Assembly: GCF_014534645.1 (NCBI RefSeq)
Contig: NZ_JACVQF010000184.1
Coordinates: forward strand, 124,001 to 188,000
DNA: 64,000 nucleotides
Direction of reading: 5' to 3'
From: Streptomyces griseicoloratus
Lineage (GTDB): Bacteria; Actinomycetota; Actinomycetes; Streptomycetales; Streptomycetaceae
Shown: positions 39,138-49,014 of the stretch, piece after piece
How the letters are laid out: each line of letters starts with the position of its first letter
Numbering within the stretch: position 1 is the first letter of the stretch
Translations under genes and position numbers: made by a program
The notes under the pieces: generated by a model
Database searches by the model: none
Seen by the model: the letters and a program-made list of their open reading frames with translations, nothing else
What the model was told of the DNA's origin: nothing

Positions 39138-39226
39138 GGTCAGCGCTCCGGTGGGTCTCGGCGTTCACACGGGCAGTTCCCACCCTGCCACGCGGACGGC
39201 CCCACCAGCCCGTACGGCGGCCTCGG

Positions 39227-39709
39227 CTACAGAGCGCGCCGCATCGCGCGGTGCGGTATCCCCGCGTCGGGGAACTCCGGCCCGTACGCCTCGTACCCCA
39301 GCCGCTCGTAGAAGCCCAGCGCGTGCGTCTGGGCGTGCAGGTCCACCGCCGTGAGCCCGCGCGCGCGTGCCGCCTCCTCGACGGCCCGCACCAGCGCGGC
39401 CCCCACGCCCAGTCCGCGGGCCGCCCGGGTCACCGCGAGCCGCCCGAGGGAGCCCACGGCCGGGTCGCCGCCGGTCTTCGCCGCGGCGGACGCGCCGTGC
39501 AGCAGCCGCCCGGTGCCCAGCGGTACGCCGTCCTCCCGGACCGCGAGGACGTGCACGGCGACGGCGTCGTAGGCGTCGTACTCGATGTCCTCGGGGACCC
39601 GCTGCTCGACGACGAAGACGTCCTTGCGCACCGCGAAGCACGCCTCCCGGTCGGCGGGGTCCTCGGCGATGCGCACCTGGTACGACGGCACGTGCGCGGG
39701 AGCGCTCAT
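39227..39709 (-). CDS. GNAT family N-acetyltransferase
   Basis: This 160-residue acetyltransferase has the GNAT motif [24 protein letters not shown] with the acetyl-CoA pyrophosphate loop, and the motif B-like [11 protein letters not shown]. It resembles the ElaA-type subgroup ([21 protein letters not shown]). Substrate is unknown. ATG 39709 overlaps the rluD stop by 4 bp, so it is coexpressed with the pseudouridine synthase. Confidence 0.88.
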   Translation of the reverse strand: MSAPAHVPSYQVRIAEDPADREACFAVRKDVFVVEQRVPEDIEYDAYDAVAVHVLAVREDGVPLGTGRLLHGASAAAKTGGDPAVGSLGRLAVTRAARGLGVGAALVRAVEEAARARGLTAVDLHAQTHALGFYERLGYEAYGPEFPDAGIPHRAMRRAL

Positions 39710-40650
39710 GCGTAGGTCTCCTCGCGGACCCGGTCCAGGGCGTGCTGCAGGTCATCCGGGTAGTCGCTGGCGTACTCGACCCAGTCGCCGCTGCCGGGGT
39801 GCTCGAAGCCGAGCCGTACGGCGTGCAGCCACTGGCGCGTGATGCGCAGGCGCTTGGCGAGCGTCGGGTCGGCGCCGTAGGTCAGGTCGCCGACGCAGGG
39901 GTGGCGGTGGGCGGCCATGTGGACGCGGATCTGGTGCGTGCGGCCGGTCTCCAGCTTCACGTCGAGCAGGGAGGCCGCGCGGAACGCCTCGACGAGGTCG
40001 TAGTGCGTGACGGAGGGCTTGCCGTCGGCGGTGACCGCCCACTTGTAGTCGTGGTTCGGGTGGCGGCCGATGGGCGCGTCGATGGTGCCGCTGGTCGGGT
40101 CGGGGTGGCCCTGCACGAGCGTGTGGTAGCGCTTGTCGACCGTGCGCTCCTTGAACTGGCGCTTGAGCGAGGTGTACGCGCGCTCCGACTTGGCCACCAC
40201 CATCAGCCCGGAGGTGCCCACGTCGAGGCGGTGCACGATGCCCTGGCGCTCGGCGGCGCCGGAGGTCGAGATGCGGTACCCGGCGGCGGCGAGGCCGCCG
40301 ATGACGGTCGGACCGCTCCAGCCGGGCGACGGGTGGGCGGCGACCCCGACCGGCTTGACGATCACGACCACGTCCTCGTCGTCGTGCACGATCTCCATGC
40401 CCTCGACCGGCTCGGCGACCACCTGCACCGGCGCGGGCGCCTGCGGCATCTCGACCTCCAGCCAGGCCCCGCCGCGCACCCGCTCGGACTTGCCGACCAC
40501 CGACCCGTCGACCAGCACCTTGCCCGCCGCGGCCAGCTCGGCGGCCTTGGTGCGGGAGAAGCCGAACATGCGGGAGATGGCGGCGTCGACGCGCTCGCCC
40601 TCCAGGCCGTCGGGTACGGGCAGGGTGCGGATCTCGGGAAGCGTGCTCAC
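39706..40650 (-). CDS. rluD: 23S rRNA pseudouridine synthase, RluA/RluD family
   Basis: The 314-residue enzyme has an N-terminal S4 RNA-binding domain (about 18-75) and the catalytic domain with HRLDVGTSG, where D143 is the nucleophile that isomerises uridine. The [11 protein letters not shown] motif is conserved. By family it modifies helix 69 of 23S rRNA; RluA/RluC cannot be excluded. GTG 40650 is used. It lies 52 nt after lspA and overlaps the GNAT gene. Confidence 0.93.
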   Translation of the reverse strand: MSTLPEIRTLPVPDGLEGERVDAAISRMFGFSRTKAAELAAAGKVLVDGSVVGKSERVRGGAWLEVEMPQAPAPVQVVAEPVEGMEIVHDDEDVVVIVKPVGVAAHPSPGWSGPTVIGGLAAAGYRISTSGAAERQGIVHRLDVGTSGLMVVAKSERAYTSLKRQFKERTVDKRYHTLVQGHPDPTSGTIDAPIGRHPNHDYKWAVTADGKPSVTHYDLVEAFRAASLLDVKLETGRTHQIRVHMAAHRHPCVGDLTYGADPTLAKRLRITRQWLHAVRLGFEHPGSGDWVEYASDYPDDLQHALDRVREETYA

Positions 40651-40702
40651 CCGTCGAGTATGCCGGACGGGTCCGGCAAGCCCGTACGGCGGTCTGCGGC
40701 GC

Positions 40703-41335
40703 TCAGTCCTTGTGCACGGTCCCGTCCGGGTCCAGACCGCGGAAGGACAGCAGCACGATCAGGATGCCGCCGCAGACGATCGCCGAGTCCGCGAGGTTGA
40801 AGACCGCGAAGTGCTTGGGCGCGATGAAGTCGACGACGGCGCCCTCGAAGACGCCGGGCGAGCGGAAGATCCGGTCGGTGAGGTTGCCGAGCGCGCCGCC
40901 GAGCAGCAGGCCGAGCGCGATCGCCCACGGCAGGCTGTACAGCTTGCGCGCCAGGCGGGCGATCACGACGATCACGACCGCCGCGATCACCGTGAAGATC
41001 ACGGTGAAGGCCTCGCCGAAGCCGAAGGCCGCGCCGGCGTTGCGGATCGCCTCGAACCGGAGCCAGTCCCCGACGACCTCGATGGGCTCGTGGTGCTCCA
41101 GCTTGGCGACCACGATCATCTTGCTGACCAGGTCGAGGAGGTACGCGAACGCGGCGACCGCGAACAGGACGGCGATCCGGCGCCTGCCCCGGGGCCGGTC
41201 GGCCGGGCCCTGCGTCTCCTGCGGGACCTCCGCCTGCTCCGGGCCCGCTGCCTGCCCGGCGTCGGGCCGCTCCTGCCCGTCCCCCGCCGCGTCCGGGGTG
41301 TCCGGAGTACCGATGATGCGCTCCGCCTCTGCCAC
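40703..41335 (-). CDS. lspA: lipoprotein signal peptidase
   Basis: LspA cleaves the signal peptide from diacylglyceryl-prolipoproteins after Lgt has acted. The 210-residue protein has a cytosolic extension of about 52 residues, four membrane helices, and the catalytic aspartates D154 (NLTDR) and D183 (NLADS), plus [11 protein letters not shown] 41335 is supported by GAGGG 6 nt upstream. Its gene lies between the dksA-like gene and rluD. Confidence 0.96.
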   Translation of the reverse strand: MAEAERIIGTPDTPDAAGDGQERPDAGQAAGPEQAEVPQETQGPADRPRGRRRIAVLFAVAAFAYLLDLVSKMIVVAKLEHHEPIEVVGDWLRFEAIRNAGAAFGFGEAFTVIFTVIAAVVIVVIARLARKLYSLPWAIALGLLLGGALGNLTDRIFRSPGVFEGAVVDFIAPKHFAVFNLADSAIVCGGILIVLLSFRGLDPDGTVHKD

Positions 41336-41424
41336 GTGAGTCCCTCGACCTAGGTACCTGACTGAGGACGAGGGTACGGCACACCTCCCCCGCCCCACGT
41401 GCGCAGGACGCACACGGTGACGGA

Positions 41425-42450
41425 TCAGTACCGGCGCTCCTGCTTCTGCTTGCACTCGACGCACAGGGTGGCCCGGGGGAACGCCTGCATGCGGGCCTTG
41501 CCGATGGGTTTGCCGCAGTTCTCGCACAGGCCGTAGGTGCCGGCGTCGAGGCGTTCCAGGGCGCGCTCGGTCTGGATGAGCATCTCGCGCGCGTTGGCGG
41601 CCAGCGCCAGCTCGTGCTCGCGTGTGATGTTCTTGGTGCCGGTGTCCGCCTCGTCGTGGCCGGCACCGTCACCGGAGTCCCGCATCAGGCCCTGGAGCGA
41701 CTGCTCGGAGGTGCTGAGCTCGGTGCGCAGGCGGTCCACCTCGGACTGCAGCTCACCGCGCGCCTCCTCGACCTCTTCCGGGGTCCAGGGGTCCTCACCG
41801 GGGCGCACCGCGAGATCGCCGGGCTCCGCCGCGACGCCCCGTGCCTTCGGAACGGCGGACGTGGCCGCCGTGGCCGTGCCAGGAGTCTTCTTCGCAACCA
41901 CTGCTGTGGCTCCCGTCTGCTCCGCGGCCTGAGCCGCGCCCGCCTTCTTGGCCGTGCTGTTCCTGACCGCGCGGCTCGTGGTGTCCCGGGCCGCGCCCCC
42001 TGGGGAGGCGCCCTCCGCCACACCGCCCTGCCTGCCGGCACCCTTCTTGGCCACGCTCCTGCCGGCACCGCTCTTCCCGGCGACGCCCTCCTTCGCGCCG
42101 CTCCTGTCGACGACGCCCTGCCCGGCACCGCTCCTGCCGCCGACCACACCCTCTTCGGCGGCCCTCTTCCGGGCGACGTCCTGCTTGCCGCCGGCCTTCC
42201 CGGCGGCGCCCTGCCGCTTGGCGGCGTTCCCGTCCGCGGCGCCCTTCGCGGTGCCGAGCGGCTCGGCGGGACCCTCCGTGGCCGCCTGCGCCGATGTCCG
42301 CCCGGTGCTCGTCCCCTTCTTCGCCGTCGCCGCCTTCTTCGCCGCGCCGCGGGTGTTCTTCTTCCCGCCCACGCCCTTGGCCGCACCGCCGGAGGCATTC
42401 GCGGACCTGCCGGACGCCGACTGCTGTACGGCGGTCTTCTTCGCCACCAT
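41425..42450 (-). CDS. DksA/TraR-type zinc-finger protein with long basic N-terminus
   Basis: The C-terminal 120 residues form a DksA/TraR domain: a coiled-coil pair ([21 protein letters not shown]... ) and a four-Cys zinc finger C309, C312, C330, C333. Such proteins bind the RNA polymerase secondary channel. The first ~215 residues are low-complexity Ala/Lys/Gly/Thr repeats resembling the tails of histone H1 and HupS-like proteins, suggesting DNA binding or chromosome association. ATG 42450 has GAAGGGG upstream. It precedes lspA by 89 nt. Confidence 0.88.
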   Translation of the reverse strand: MVAKKTAVQQSASGRSANASGGAAKGVGGKKNTRGAAKKAATAKKGTSTGRTSAQAATEGPAEPLGTAKGAADGNAAKRQGAAGKAGGKQDVARKRAAEEGVVGGRSGAGQGVVDRSGAKEGVAGKSGAGRSVAKKGAGRQGGVAEGASPGGAARDTTSRAVRNSTAKKAGAAQAAEQTGATAVVAKKTPGTATAATSAVPKARGVAAEPGDLAVRPGEDPWTPEEVEEARGELQSEVDRLRTELSTSEQSLQGLMRDSGDGAGHDEADTGTKNITREHELALAANAREMLIQTERALERLDAGTYGLCENCGKPIGKARMQAFPRATLCVECKQKQERRY

Positions 42451-42745
42451 GGCCGCGGCCCCTTCACATTTTGTGATCTTGCGCGCGAATCGTGCTGGGA
42501 CGATAAATCGACTCGAGTCCCACGGCAACGGGGCACGCCGCCCGATTCGCCCGCCCCGCGCTCACCGCGCGACGAGCATGCATCCGTTGTGCCCAGCTCC
42601 CCGCCGGGTAATCCGCCGGGCTCGCACCGGCCCCGGCCTGCCGGGAGGTGGACGATCGGCCGCGCCGTTCGGGTCGGCCGGGGCGATACGGCTGCCCCGC
42701 CGCGCCCCGCTCGGAAACCGGTCGGCCGCCGTCCGTGCGGCGCCG

Positions 42746-42751
42746 TACACT
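42746..42751 (+). promoter_or_regulatory. predicted -10 of ileS
   Basis: TACACT matches the TAnnnT consensus and would start transcription near 42758, just before the first conserved T-box segment. The -35 is not obvious. Confidence 0.4.
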
Positions 42752-42757
42752 GGGCGG

Positions 42758-43070
42758 AGCGAAAAGCGTGGATGGGGACGAGTAGCGGCGTACGCAGCCC
42801 AGAGCGACCCGGGGACGGTGGGAGCCCGGGGGCGAGCGCGACGTGAAGATCACCCCGGAGCCGCCGGAAGAAAGCCGTGGAGGACCAGCCAGGGCGAGTA
42901 GAACCGGCCTCGCGACCCCAATGAGGGGGCTCACCGGTGCACAGGACGCACCGGGGGCCAAGGAGGGTGGTACCGCGGGAGCGCGCCGCACACAGCGGCG
43001 TACGGAGCCATACGGCTCCGCGGCTCTCGTCCCTCCGACGGAAGGCAGCACGTCCGCCGGAGGAAGATCG
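42758..43070 (+). promoter_or_regulatory. T-box riboswitch leader of ileS (translational type)
   Basis: The leader has the T-box core GGGTGGTACCGCGG at 42965-42978, whose TGGT (42968-42971) can pair with the ACCA end of uncharged tRNA-Ile. A Stem I-like region (about 42765-42875) has AGTA at 42781-42784 and a probable ATC isoleucine specifier at 42849-42851 in GTGAAGATCACC. CCCTCC (43031-43036) can pair with GGAGGG of the T-box (42962-42967, antisequestrator) or, as CCTCCGACGG (43032-43041), with CCGCCGGAGG (43054-43063), which holds the ileS ribosome-binding site. No U-tract is present, so control is of translation, as in other actinobacterial ileS T-boxes. Confidence 0.9.
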
Positions 43071-46000
43071 ATGACGCAGTACCGCCAGGTGCCCGCCCAG
43101 GTCGACCTGCCCGCGCTCGAGCACGCGGTGCTCGACTTCTGGCGCGAGCAGAAGATCTTTGCCAAGAGCCTGGAGCAGTCCGAGGGCCGCCCCGAATGGG
43201 TGTTCTACGAGGGCCCGCCCACCGCCAACGGCATGCCGGGCGCCCACCACATCGAGGCCCGCGTCTTCAAGGACGTCTTCCCCCGCTTCCGCACCATGCG
43301 TGGCTACCACGTGGCCCGCAAGGCCGGCTGGGACTGCCACGGCCTCCCGGTGGAGCTGGCGGTGGAGAAGGAGCTGGGCTTCTCCGGCAAGCAGGACATC
43401 GAGGCGTACGGCATCGCCGAGTTCAACGCCAAGTGCCGCGAGTCGGTGACCCGCCACACCGACGCCTTCGCCGAGCTGACCACCCGCATGGGCTACTGGG
43501 TCGACCTCGACGACGCCTACCGGACCATGGACCCCGAGTACGTGGAGTCCGTCTGGTGGTCCCTGAAGGAGATCTTCAACAAGGGTCTGCTGGTCCAGGA
43601 CCATCGCGTCGCCCCCTGGTGCCCCCGCTGCGGCACCGGCCTGTCCGACCACGAGCTGGCGCAGGGCTACGAGACGGTCGTCGACCCGTCCGTCTACGTC
43701 CGCTTCCCGCTCACCTCCGGCCCGCTGGCCGGCGAGGCCGCGCTCCTGGTGTGGACGACCACCCCCTGGACCCTCGTCTCCAACACGGCGGTCGCCGCGC
43801 ACCCCGAGGTCACCTACGTCGTCGCGACGAACGGCGAGGAGAAGCTGGTCGTCGCCGAGCCGCTGGTCGGCAAGGCCCTCGGCGAGGGCTGGGAGAGCAC
43901 CGGCCAAACCTTCACCGGCGCCGAGATGGAGCGCTGGACGTACCGGCGCCCGTTCGAGCTGATCGAGTTCCCGGCCGAGGCCCACTTCGTCGTCAACGCC
44001 GACTACGTCACCACCGAGGACGGCACGGGCCTGGTCCACCAGTCCCCCGCCTTCGGTGAGGACGACCTCAAGGTCTGCCGCTCCTACGGCCTGCCCGTCG
44101 TCAACCCGGTCCGCCCGGACGGCACCTTCGAGGAGGACGTCCCGCTGGTCGGCGGCGCCTTCTTCAAGAAGGCCGACGAGAAGCTGACGGAGGACCTGGA
44201 CACCCGGGGCCTGCTGTTCAAGCACATCCCCTACGAGCACAGCTACCCGCACTGCTGGCGCTGCCACACCGCGCTGCTGTACTACGCACAGCCGTCCTGG
44301 TACATCCGCACCACGGCGATCAAGGACCGTCTCCTGGCGGAGAACGAGAAGACCAACTGGTTCCCGGACTCGGTCAAGCACGGCCGGTACGGCGACTGGC
44401 TGAACAACAACATCGACTGGGCGCTGTCCCGCAACCGCTACTGGGGCACCCCGCTGCCGATCTGGCGCTGCGAGGACGACCACCTCACGGTCGTCGGCTC
44501 CCGCGCCGAGCTCACCGGGCTGACGGGCACGGACCAGTCGGAGCTGGACCCGCACCGCCCGTACATCGACGAGGTCACCTTCGCCTGCCCGACCTGCGCC
44601 AAGACGGCCACGCGCGTGCCGGAGGTGATCGACGCCTGGTACGACTCGGGCTCGATGCCGTTCGCGCAGTGGGGCTACCCGTACAAGAACAAGGAACTCT
44701 TCGAGTCCCGCTACCCGGCGCAGTTCATCAGCGAGGCCATCGACCAGACCCGCGGCTGGTTCTACACCCTGATGGCCGTCGGCACGCTCGTCTTCGACAA
44801 GTCGTCCTACGAGAACGTCGTCTGCCTCGGCCACATCCTCGCCGAGGACGGCCGGAAGATGTCCAAGCACCTGGGCAACATCCTGCAGCCGATCCCGCTG
44901 ATGGACCAGCACGGCGCCGACGCGGTCCGCTGGTTCATGGCGGCCGGCGGCTCCCCGTGGGCGGCCCGCCGCGTCGGCCACGGCACCATCCAGGAGGTCG
45001 TCCGCAAGACGCTCCTCACCTACTGGAACACCGTCGCCTTCCAGGCCCTGTACGCCCGCACCACGGGCTGGGCGCCGAGTGAGGCCGACCCGGCCCCGGC
45101 CGACCGTCCGCTGCTGGACCGCTGGCTGCTGTCCGAGCTGCACGCGCTCACCGACCAGGTGACCCAGGCGCTGGAGGGCTACGACACCCAGCGCGCCGGC
45201 AAGCTGCTGTCCGCGTTCGTCGACGACCTGTCGAACTGGTACGTGCGCCGCTCCCGCCGCCGCTTCTGGCAGGGCGACAAGGCGGCGCTGCGCACGCTGC
45301 ACGAGGTCGTCGAGACGGTCACCAAGCTCATGGCCCCGCTGACCCCGTTCATCACCGAGCGGGTCTGGCAGGACCTGATCGTGCCGGTCACGCCCGGCGC
45401 CCCGGAGTCGGTCCACCTCTCCTCCTGGCCGGAGGCGGACCTCTCGGCGATCGACCCGGAGCTGTCGAAGCAGATGGTCCTGGTCCGCCGCCTGGTCGAG
45501 CTGGGCCGGGCCACGCGCGCGGAGTCCGGCGTCAAGACCCGCCAGCCGCTGAAGCGCGCGCTGATCGCGGCGGCCGGCTTCGACGCGCTCTCGCCCGAGC
45601 TGCACACGCAGATCACGGAGGAGCTGAACGTCGAGTCGCTGGCGTCGCTCAGCGAGGTCGGCGGCTCCCTGGTCGACACGACCGCGAAGGCCAACTTCCG
45701 CGCGCTGGGCAAGCGGTTCGGCAAGCGCGTCCAGGACGTGGCGAAGGCCGTCGCGGCCGCGGACGCCGCCGCGCTGTCCCTCGCGCTGCGCGAGGGCACG
45801 GCCACGGTGGAGGTCGACGGCGAGACGATCACCCTCGCTCCCGACGAGGTGATCATCACGGAGACGCCGCGCGAGGGCTGGTCGGTCGCCTCCGACTCGG
45901 GCGCCACGGTCGCCCTGGACCTGGAGATCACGGAGGAGCTGCGCCGCGCGGGCCTGGCCCGGGACGCGATCCGCCTGATCCAGGAGGCCCGCAAGAACAG

Positions 46001-46202
46001 CGGCCTCGACGTCGCCGACCGGATCGCCCTGCGCTGGTCGGCCACGGACGAGGCGACCGTCGCCGCCCTGACCGAGCACGCCGGCCTGATCGCCGACGAG
46101 GTCCTGGCCACGGACTTCGCCCAGGGCGAGGCGGACGACACGTACGGGGACCCGTTCACGGACGAGGCCCTGACCCTGACGTTCCGCCTCCGCAAGGCAT
46201 AA
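43071..46202 (+). CDS. ileS: isoleucyl-tRNA synthetase (IleRS2-type)
   Basis: IleRS charges tRNA-Ile. The 1043-residue protein has the class I catalytic core with the first signature written as G57-A58-H59-H60 (43239-43250) instead of HXGH, KMSKH at 596-600, and an editing CP1 domain with WTTTPWTLVSNTA. C-terminal helices bind the anticodon. The length and C-terminus fit the eukaryote-like IleRS2 group, known for resistance to mupirocin. ATG 43071 is preceded by GGAGG at 43059-43063 inside the T-box sequestrator. A strong terminator follows. Confidence 0.97.
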   Translation: MTQYRQVPAQVDLPALEHAVLDFWREQKIFAKSLEQSEGRPEWVFYEGPPTANGMPGAHHIEARVFKDVFPRFRTMRGYHVARKAGWDCHGLPVELAVEKELGFSGKQDIEAYGIAEFNAKCRESVTRHTDAFAELTTRMGYWVDLDDAYRTMDPEYVESVWWSLKEIFNKGLLVQDHRVAPWCPRCGTGLSDHELAQGYETVVDPSVYVRFPLTSGPLAGEAALLVWTTTPWTLVSNTAVAAHPEVTYVVATNGEEKLVVAEPLVGKALGEGWESTGQTFTGAEMERWTYRRPFELIEFPAEAHFVVNADYVTTEDGTGLVHQSPAFGEDDLKVCRSYGLPVVNPVRPDGTFEEDVPLVGGAFFKKADEKLTEDLDTRGLLFKHIPYEHSYPHCWRCHTALLYYAQPSWYIRTTAIKDRLLAENEKTNWFPDSVKHGRYGDWLNNNIDWALSRNRYWGTPLPIWRCEDDHLTVVGSRAELTGLTGTDQSELDPHRPYIDEVTFACPTCAKTATRVPEVIDAWYDSGSMPFAQWGYPYKNKELFESRYPAQFISEAIDQTRGWFYTLMAVGTLVFDKSSYENVVCLGHILAEDGRKMSKHLGNILQPIPLMDQHGADAVRWFMAAGGSPWAARRVGHGTIQEVVRKTLLTYWNTVAFQALYARTTGWAPSEADPAPADRPLLDRWLLSELHALTDQVTQALEGYDTQRAGKLLSAFVDDLSNWYVRRSRRRFWQGDKAALRTLHEVVETVTKLMAPLTPFITERVWQDLIVPVTPGAPESVHLSSWPEADLSAIDPELSKQMVLVRRLVELGRATRAESGVKTRQPLKRALIAAAGFDALSPELHTQITEELNVESLASLSEVGGSLVDTTAKANFRALGKRFGKRVQDVAKAVAAADAAALSLALREGTATVEVDGETITLAPDEVIITETPREGWSVASDSGATVALDLEITEELRRAGLARDAIRLIQEARKNSGLDVADRIALRWSATDEATVAALTEHAGLIADEVLATDFAQGEADDTYGDPFTDEALTLTFRLRKA

Positions 46203-46220
46203 CCGAGCCACGCCCACACG

Positions 46221-46254
46221 AGGGCCCGGTTCCCCCACGGGAACCGGGCCCTCT
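46221..46254 (+). terminator. terminator after ileS
   Basis: A perfect 15-bp stem (46221-46235 with 46240-46254) with a 4-nt loop lies 18 nt after the ileS stop. Confidence 0.85.
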
Positions 46255-46366
46255 CGGCAACACGGACAGACCCGCACCACCACGCCCACGGACAGCCGCC
46301 CACCACCACAGCCACGAGCAGCCGCACCGCCGCAGCCGCGGGCTATCGGTGCCGCAGTAGCTGCGG

Positions 46367-46466
46367 GCAGACGCGCCGCCGCAGCCGCAGGCAGACACCC
46401 ACCGCCGCAGCCGCGCAGACGCCCACCGCCGCAGCTGCCGGCAGACGCGCACCGCCCGTAGCTGCG
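46367..46466. repeat. tandem repeat of a 24-26-nt unit
   Basis: Four consecutive units begin GCAGAC and contain CCGCCGCAG-like ends: 46367-46390, 46391-46414, 46415-46440 and 46441-46466. More degenerate copies precede them from about 46310. It lies between convergent ileS and divIVA and is not translated. Confidence 0.7.
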
Positions 46467-46473
46467 GGCAGTC

Positions 46474-46560
46474 GTGCCTCCCCCAGTGCCTGAACGGCCT
46501 GGGAGGTACCCCCAGGGCGGCACGGGTGGGCGCTGGGGGTACCCCCTCTGGGGGAGGCAC
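46474..46560. repeat. nested inverted repeats
   Basis: GTGCCTCCCCCAG (46474-46486) is the exact reverse complement of 46548-46560, and inside it TACCCCCAG (46507-46515) pairs with CTGGGGGTA (46533-46541). GGTACCCCC/GGGGGAGG-type palindromes of this kind recur between Streptomyces genes. They may stabilise 3' ends. Confidence 0.7.
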
Positions 46561-46621
46561 CCCGTCAGCGCCGGGCCGCGCGGCCCACCCCCGCCCCGCA
46601 CCAGCGCCGAGCACAGCTAAA

Positions 46622-46654
46622 GGCGGGCCCCGGGTCAGAAACCCGGGGCCCGCC
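46622..46654 (-). terminator. terminator after divIVA
   Basis: A perfect 14-bp stem (46622-46635 with 46641-46654) with a 5-nt loop ends 45 nt downstream of the divIVA stop and closes the dcw transcript. Confidence 0.85.
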
Positions 46655-46699
46655 CTGAACGCTGCCGACGGCTACGCCGTACTACCGTTCGTCAACCCG

Positions 46700-47854
46700 T
46701 CAGTTGTCGTCCTCGTCGATCAGGAAGCCCCGCATCGGCGACGGCGCCTGCCCCATCGGCGACGGCCCCTGCGGCCGCACCGGAGCCATCGGCTGGGTCA
46801 TCGCCGGCGACATCTGCTGCTGACCGCCGTAGGACGGCCCCGACGTGCTCGGACCGCTGCCCATCGACTGGTTGCCGCCGTACGACGGGGCACTCGCGCC
46901 GGCCGGAGCCATCGAGGGCGCCGGGGACGGCGGGAGGGAGGCCGTCGCGGGCGTGCGCGGCGGAGCGAGCGAGTCGTCGGCCTGGGTCTCCAGCTGACGC
47001 AGCTGCGACTCCAGGTACGACTTCAGTCGCGTACGGTACTCGCGCTCGAAGCCGCGCAGGTCCTCGACCTTGCGCTCCAGCGTGGCGCGGGCGGACTCCA
47101 GGGAGCCCATCGCGACGCGGTGCTTCTCCTGCGCGTCCCGCTCCAGGGCGTCCGCCTTGGCACGGGCGTCCCGCTCCAGACCCTCGGCCCGCGAACGCGC
47201 CTCGCCGACGATCTTGTTGGCCTCGGAACGCGCCTCGGCGATCGCCTGGTCGGCGGTCTGCTGGGCCAGCGACAGAACGCGCGCGGCGCTGTCGCCACCG
47301 GGGCCCTGACCGGGCAGGCCGGGACCACCCGGACCGCCGGGGCCCTGCGGGCCGCCCATGGGGCCGCCCATCGGACCGGGACCCATCTGGCCCTGCATCG
47401 GACCCGGGCCCTGGCCCATCGGCCCCGGACCCTGGCCCATCGGACCGGGACCCTGCGGGCCACCCTGACCGCCGGGACCGGCGGGCAGCTGCGGGGCACC
47501 GCTCGGCAGCTGGGGCGGACCACCCATGGGGCCACCCATCTGCTGCTGCGGCGGGCCCGATATGCCGGCGGGCACCGGAGCGCCGGGACCTCGCATGCCC
47601 TGCTGAGGCATACCGCCCTGCTGCTGCTGATCCTGCGGCTGCTCCGGAGGCTTGCGCATGTTCTGCTGGTTCTGCGCGGCCGCGCGCGTGGCGGCGGCCA
47701 GCTTGGCGCGCAGGTCCTCGTTCTCACGGAGCAGTCGGGTCAGTTCGGCTTCGACCTCGTCGAGGAAGGCATCGACCTCGTCCTCGTCATAGCCTTCTCG
47801 GAGGCGGACGGTCGTGAACTGCTTGTTCCGCACGTCCTCGGGGGTCAACGGCAT
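46700..47854 (-). CDS. divIVA: polar growth protein DivIVA
   Basis: DivIVA forms the polarisome that directs tip growth and branching in hyphae. The 384-residue protein has the conserved N-terminal domain ([27 protein letters not shown]), a coiled coil, a long Pro/Gln/Gly/Met-rich linker (about 85-190) unlike the short linker of Bacillus DivIVA, a second coiled coil with DRDAQEK-like heptads (about 195-280), and a disordered tail. The length matches Streptomyces DivIVA. It is the last gene of the dcw cluster, 55 nt after yggT. Confidence 0.96.
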   Translation of the reverse strand: MPLTPEDVRNKQFTTVRLREGYDEDEVDAFLDEVEAELTRLLRENEDLRAKLAAATRAAAQNQQNMRKPPEQPQDQQQQGGMPQQGMRGPGAPVPAGISGPPQQQMGGPMGGPPQLPSGAPQLPAGPGGQGGPQGPGPMGQGPGPMGQGPGPMQGQMGPGPMGGPMGGPQGPGGPGGPGLPGQGPGGDSAARVLSLAQQTADQAIAEARSEANKIVGEARSRAEGLERDARAKADALERDAQEKHRVAMGSLESARATLERKVEDLRGFEREYRTRLKSYLESQLRQLETQADDSLAPPRTPATASLPPSPAPSMAPAGASAPSYGGNQSMGSGPSTSGPSYGGQQQMSPAMTQPMAPVRPQGPSPMGQAPSPMRGFLIDEDDN

Positions 47855-47909
47855 CTCTTCACCTCAACGTTGTCGTCGGCATTCGGCAAGCCCGTATCTC
47901 TCTCATCGC

Positions 47910-48194
47910 TCACAGCCGGCTCACGATCGAGATCAGGATGTAGACGATGATCATCAGTACGAAGAAGGACAGGTCGAGCGCCACGCCCCCGAGACGCAGC
48001 GGCGGGATGAACCGCCGCAGAAGCTTCAGCGGTGGATCGGTGACAGTGTAGGTGGCCTCCAGAACGACCACCATCGCCTTGCCGGGTTGCCACGAGCGGG
48101 CGAACTGGAAGACGTAGTCCATGACCAACCGGAAGATGAGCACGATGAGGAAGCACATCAGCGCGATGTAGACGACATCCAGGACCACGCTCAT
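47910..48194 (-). CDS. YggT family membrane protein
   Basis: The 94-residue protein has two hydrophobic segments (about 4-25 and 73-91) and the YggT signature TDPPLKLLRRFIPP. Proteins of this family sit in Gram-positive division clusters and may link septum formation to cell-envelope stress; the role is uncertain. ATG 48194 follows sepF by 49 nt. Confidence 0.9.
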   Translation of the reverse strand: MSVVLDVVYIALMCFLIVLIFRLVMDYVFQFARSWQPGKAMVVVLEATYTVTDPPLKLLRRFIPPLRLGGVALDLSFFVLMIIVYILISIVSRL

Positions 48195-48243
48195 GACCTG
48201 TGCTTCCCTCTCCCCTGATCCATGCTCTCACCGGTGGTGCGTC

Positions 48244-48885
48244 TCAGCTCTGGTTGAAGAACCCGCCCTCTGCGATGCGGGCCTTGTCCTCCGCCGTGAC
48301 ATCGACGTTAGCAGGAGACAGCAGGAACACCTTCTGCGTCACCCGCTCGATACTGCCGTGAAGACCAAACACCAAACCCGCGGCAAAGTCGACAAGTCGC
48401 TTCGCATCTGTGTCATCCATCTCAGTGAGATTCATGATCACCGGAGTGCCCTCACGGAAGTGTTCCCCGATGGTACGGGCCTCGTTGTAGGTCCGTGGGT
48501 GAAGCGTGGTGATCCGGTAGGGCTCTCGTTCCGACACGACCTTGGGCATGATGACCGGTGCGCTCTTTTCCAGGCTTGCGCGTTCTTGTGTGATGGACGC
48601 CACGGGCGCGATGCGCGCCGGACGCCCCGATTCCGCGGCGAGCGAAGCGGAGCGGGACACCGGCTCGCGCGGCGCGGGCGGCTGGACGACTCGTACCTCT
48701 TCGTCCCGTTGAGGCTGATGTGAACCGTGCGACTGATGTGACGGTTCGTGCCGCCTGTGATCCCGCTCGGGTTCCGGGTCCAGTTCCGGTTCGAAGTCGT
48801 CGTCGGGGTCGAACCCCCGGCCGTCGTACCCATCGTCCTCCACGAGGCCGAGGTAGACCGCCATCTTGCGCATCGCGCCGGCCAT
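48244..48885 (-). CDS. sepF: cell division protein SepF
   Basis: SepF anchors FtsZ to the membrane, an essential role in actinobacteria that lack FtsA. The 213-residue protein has an N-terminal amphipathic helix ([15 protein letters not shown]), a disordered acidic/basic linker (about 20-110), and the conserved SepF fold with [23 protein letters not shown] and [19 protein letters not shown] 48885 has GGAGGA upstream. It is followed by yggT. Confidence 0.95.
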   Translation of the reverse strand: MAGAMRKMAVYLGLVEDDGYDGRGFDPDDDFEPELDPEPERDHRRHEPSHQSHGSHQPQRDEEVRVVQPPAPREPVSRSASLAAESGRPARIAPVASITQERASLEKSAPVIMPKVVSEREPYRITTLHPRTYNEARTIGEHFREGTPVIMNLTEMDDTDAKRLVDFAAGLVFGLHGSIERVTQKVFLLSPANVDVTAEDKARIAEGGFFNQS

Positions 48886-49014
48886 GCTCTGAGTCCTCCG
48901 CTCTGTGGTGGATCGGCTGACGACTGCCAAGTGCCCGCGATCCACGGGGTCGTTGCGTCCGCCTTTCGACGGTAATGACCATATTTTCTACTGTGGTCCG
49001 ACTTCTTGGCGACG

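Larger units (their letters stand above)
46203..46699. other. 497-nt intergenic stretch with terminators and repeats
   Basis: It contains the ileS terminator (46221-46254), a tandem repeat array (46367-46466), nested palindromes (46474-46560) and the divIVA terminator (46622-46654). I see no gene. Confidence 0.7.

Noticed and set aside
46474-46560. Insertion-sequence end
   Set aside because: Palindromes are common in Streptomyces intergenic regions; no transposase or target duplication.
41685-46601. 1638-residue minus-strand open frame across dksA and ileS
   Set aside because: It covers ileS in antisense and reads as Arg/Val/Gly/Asp low complexity; not a gene.
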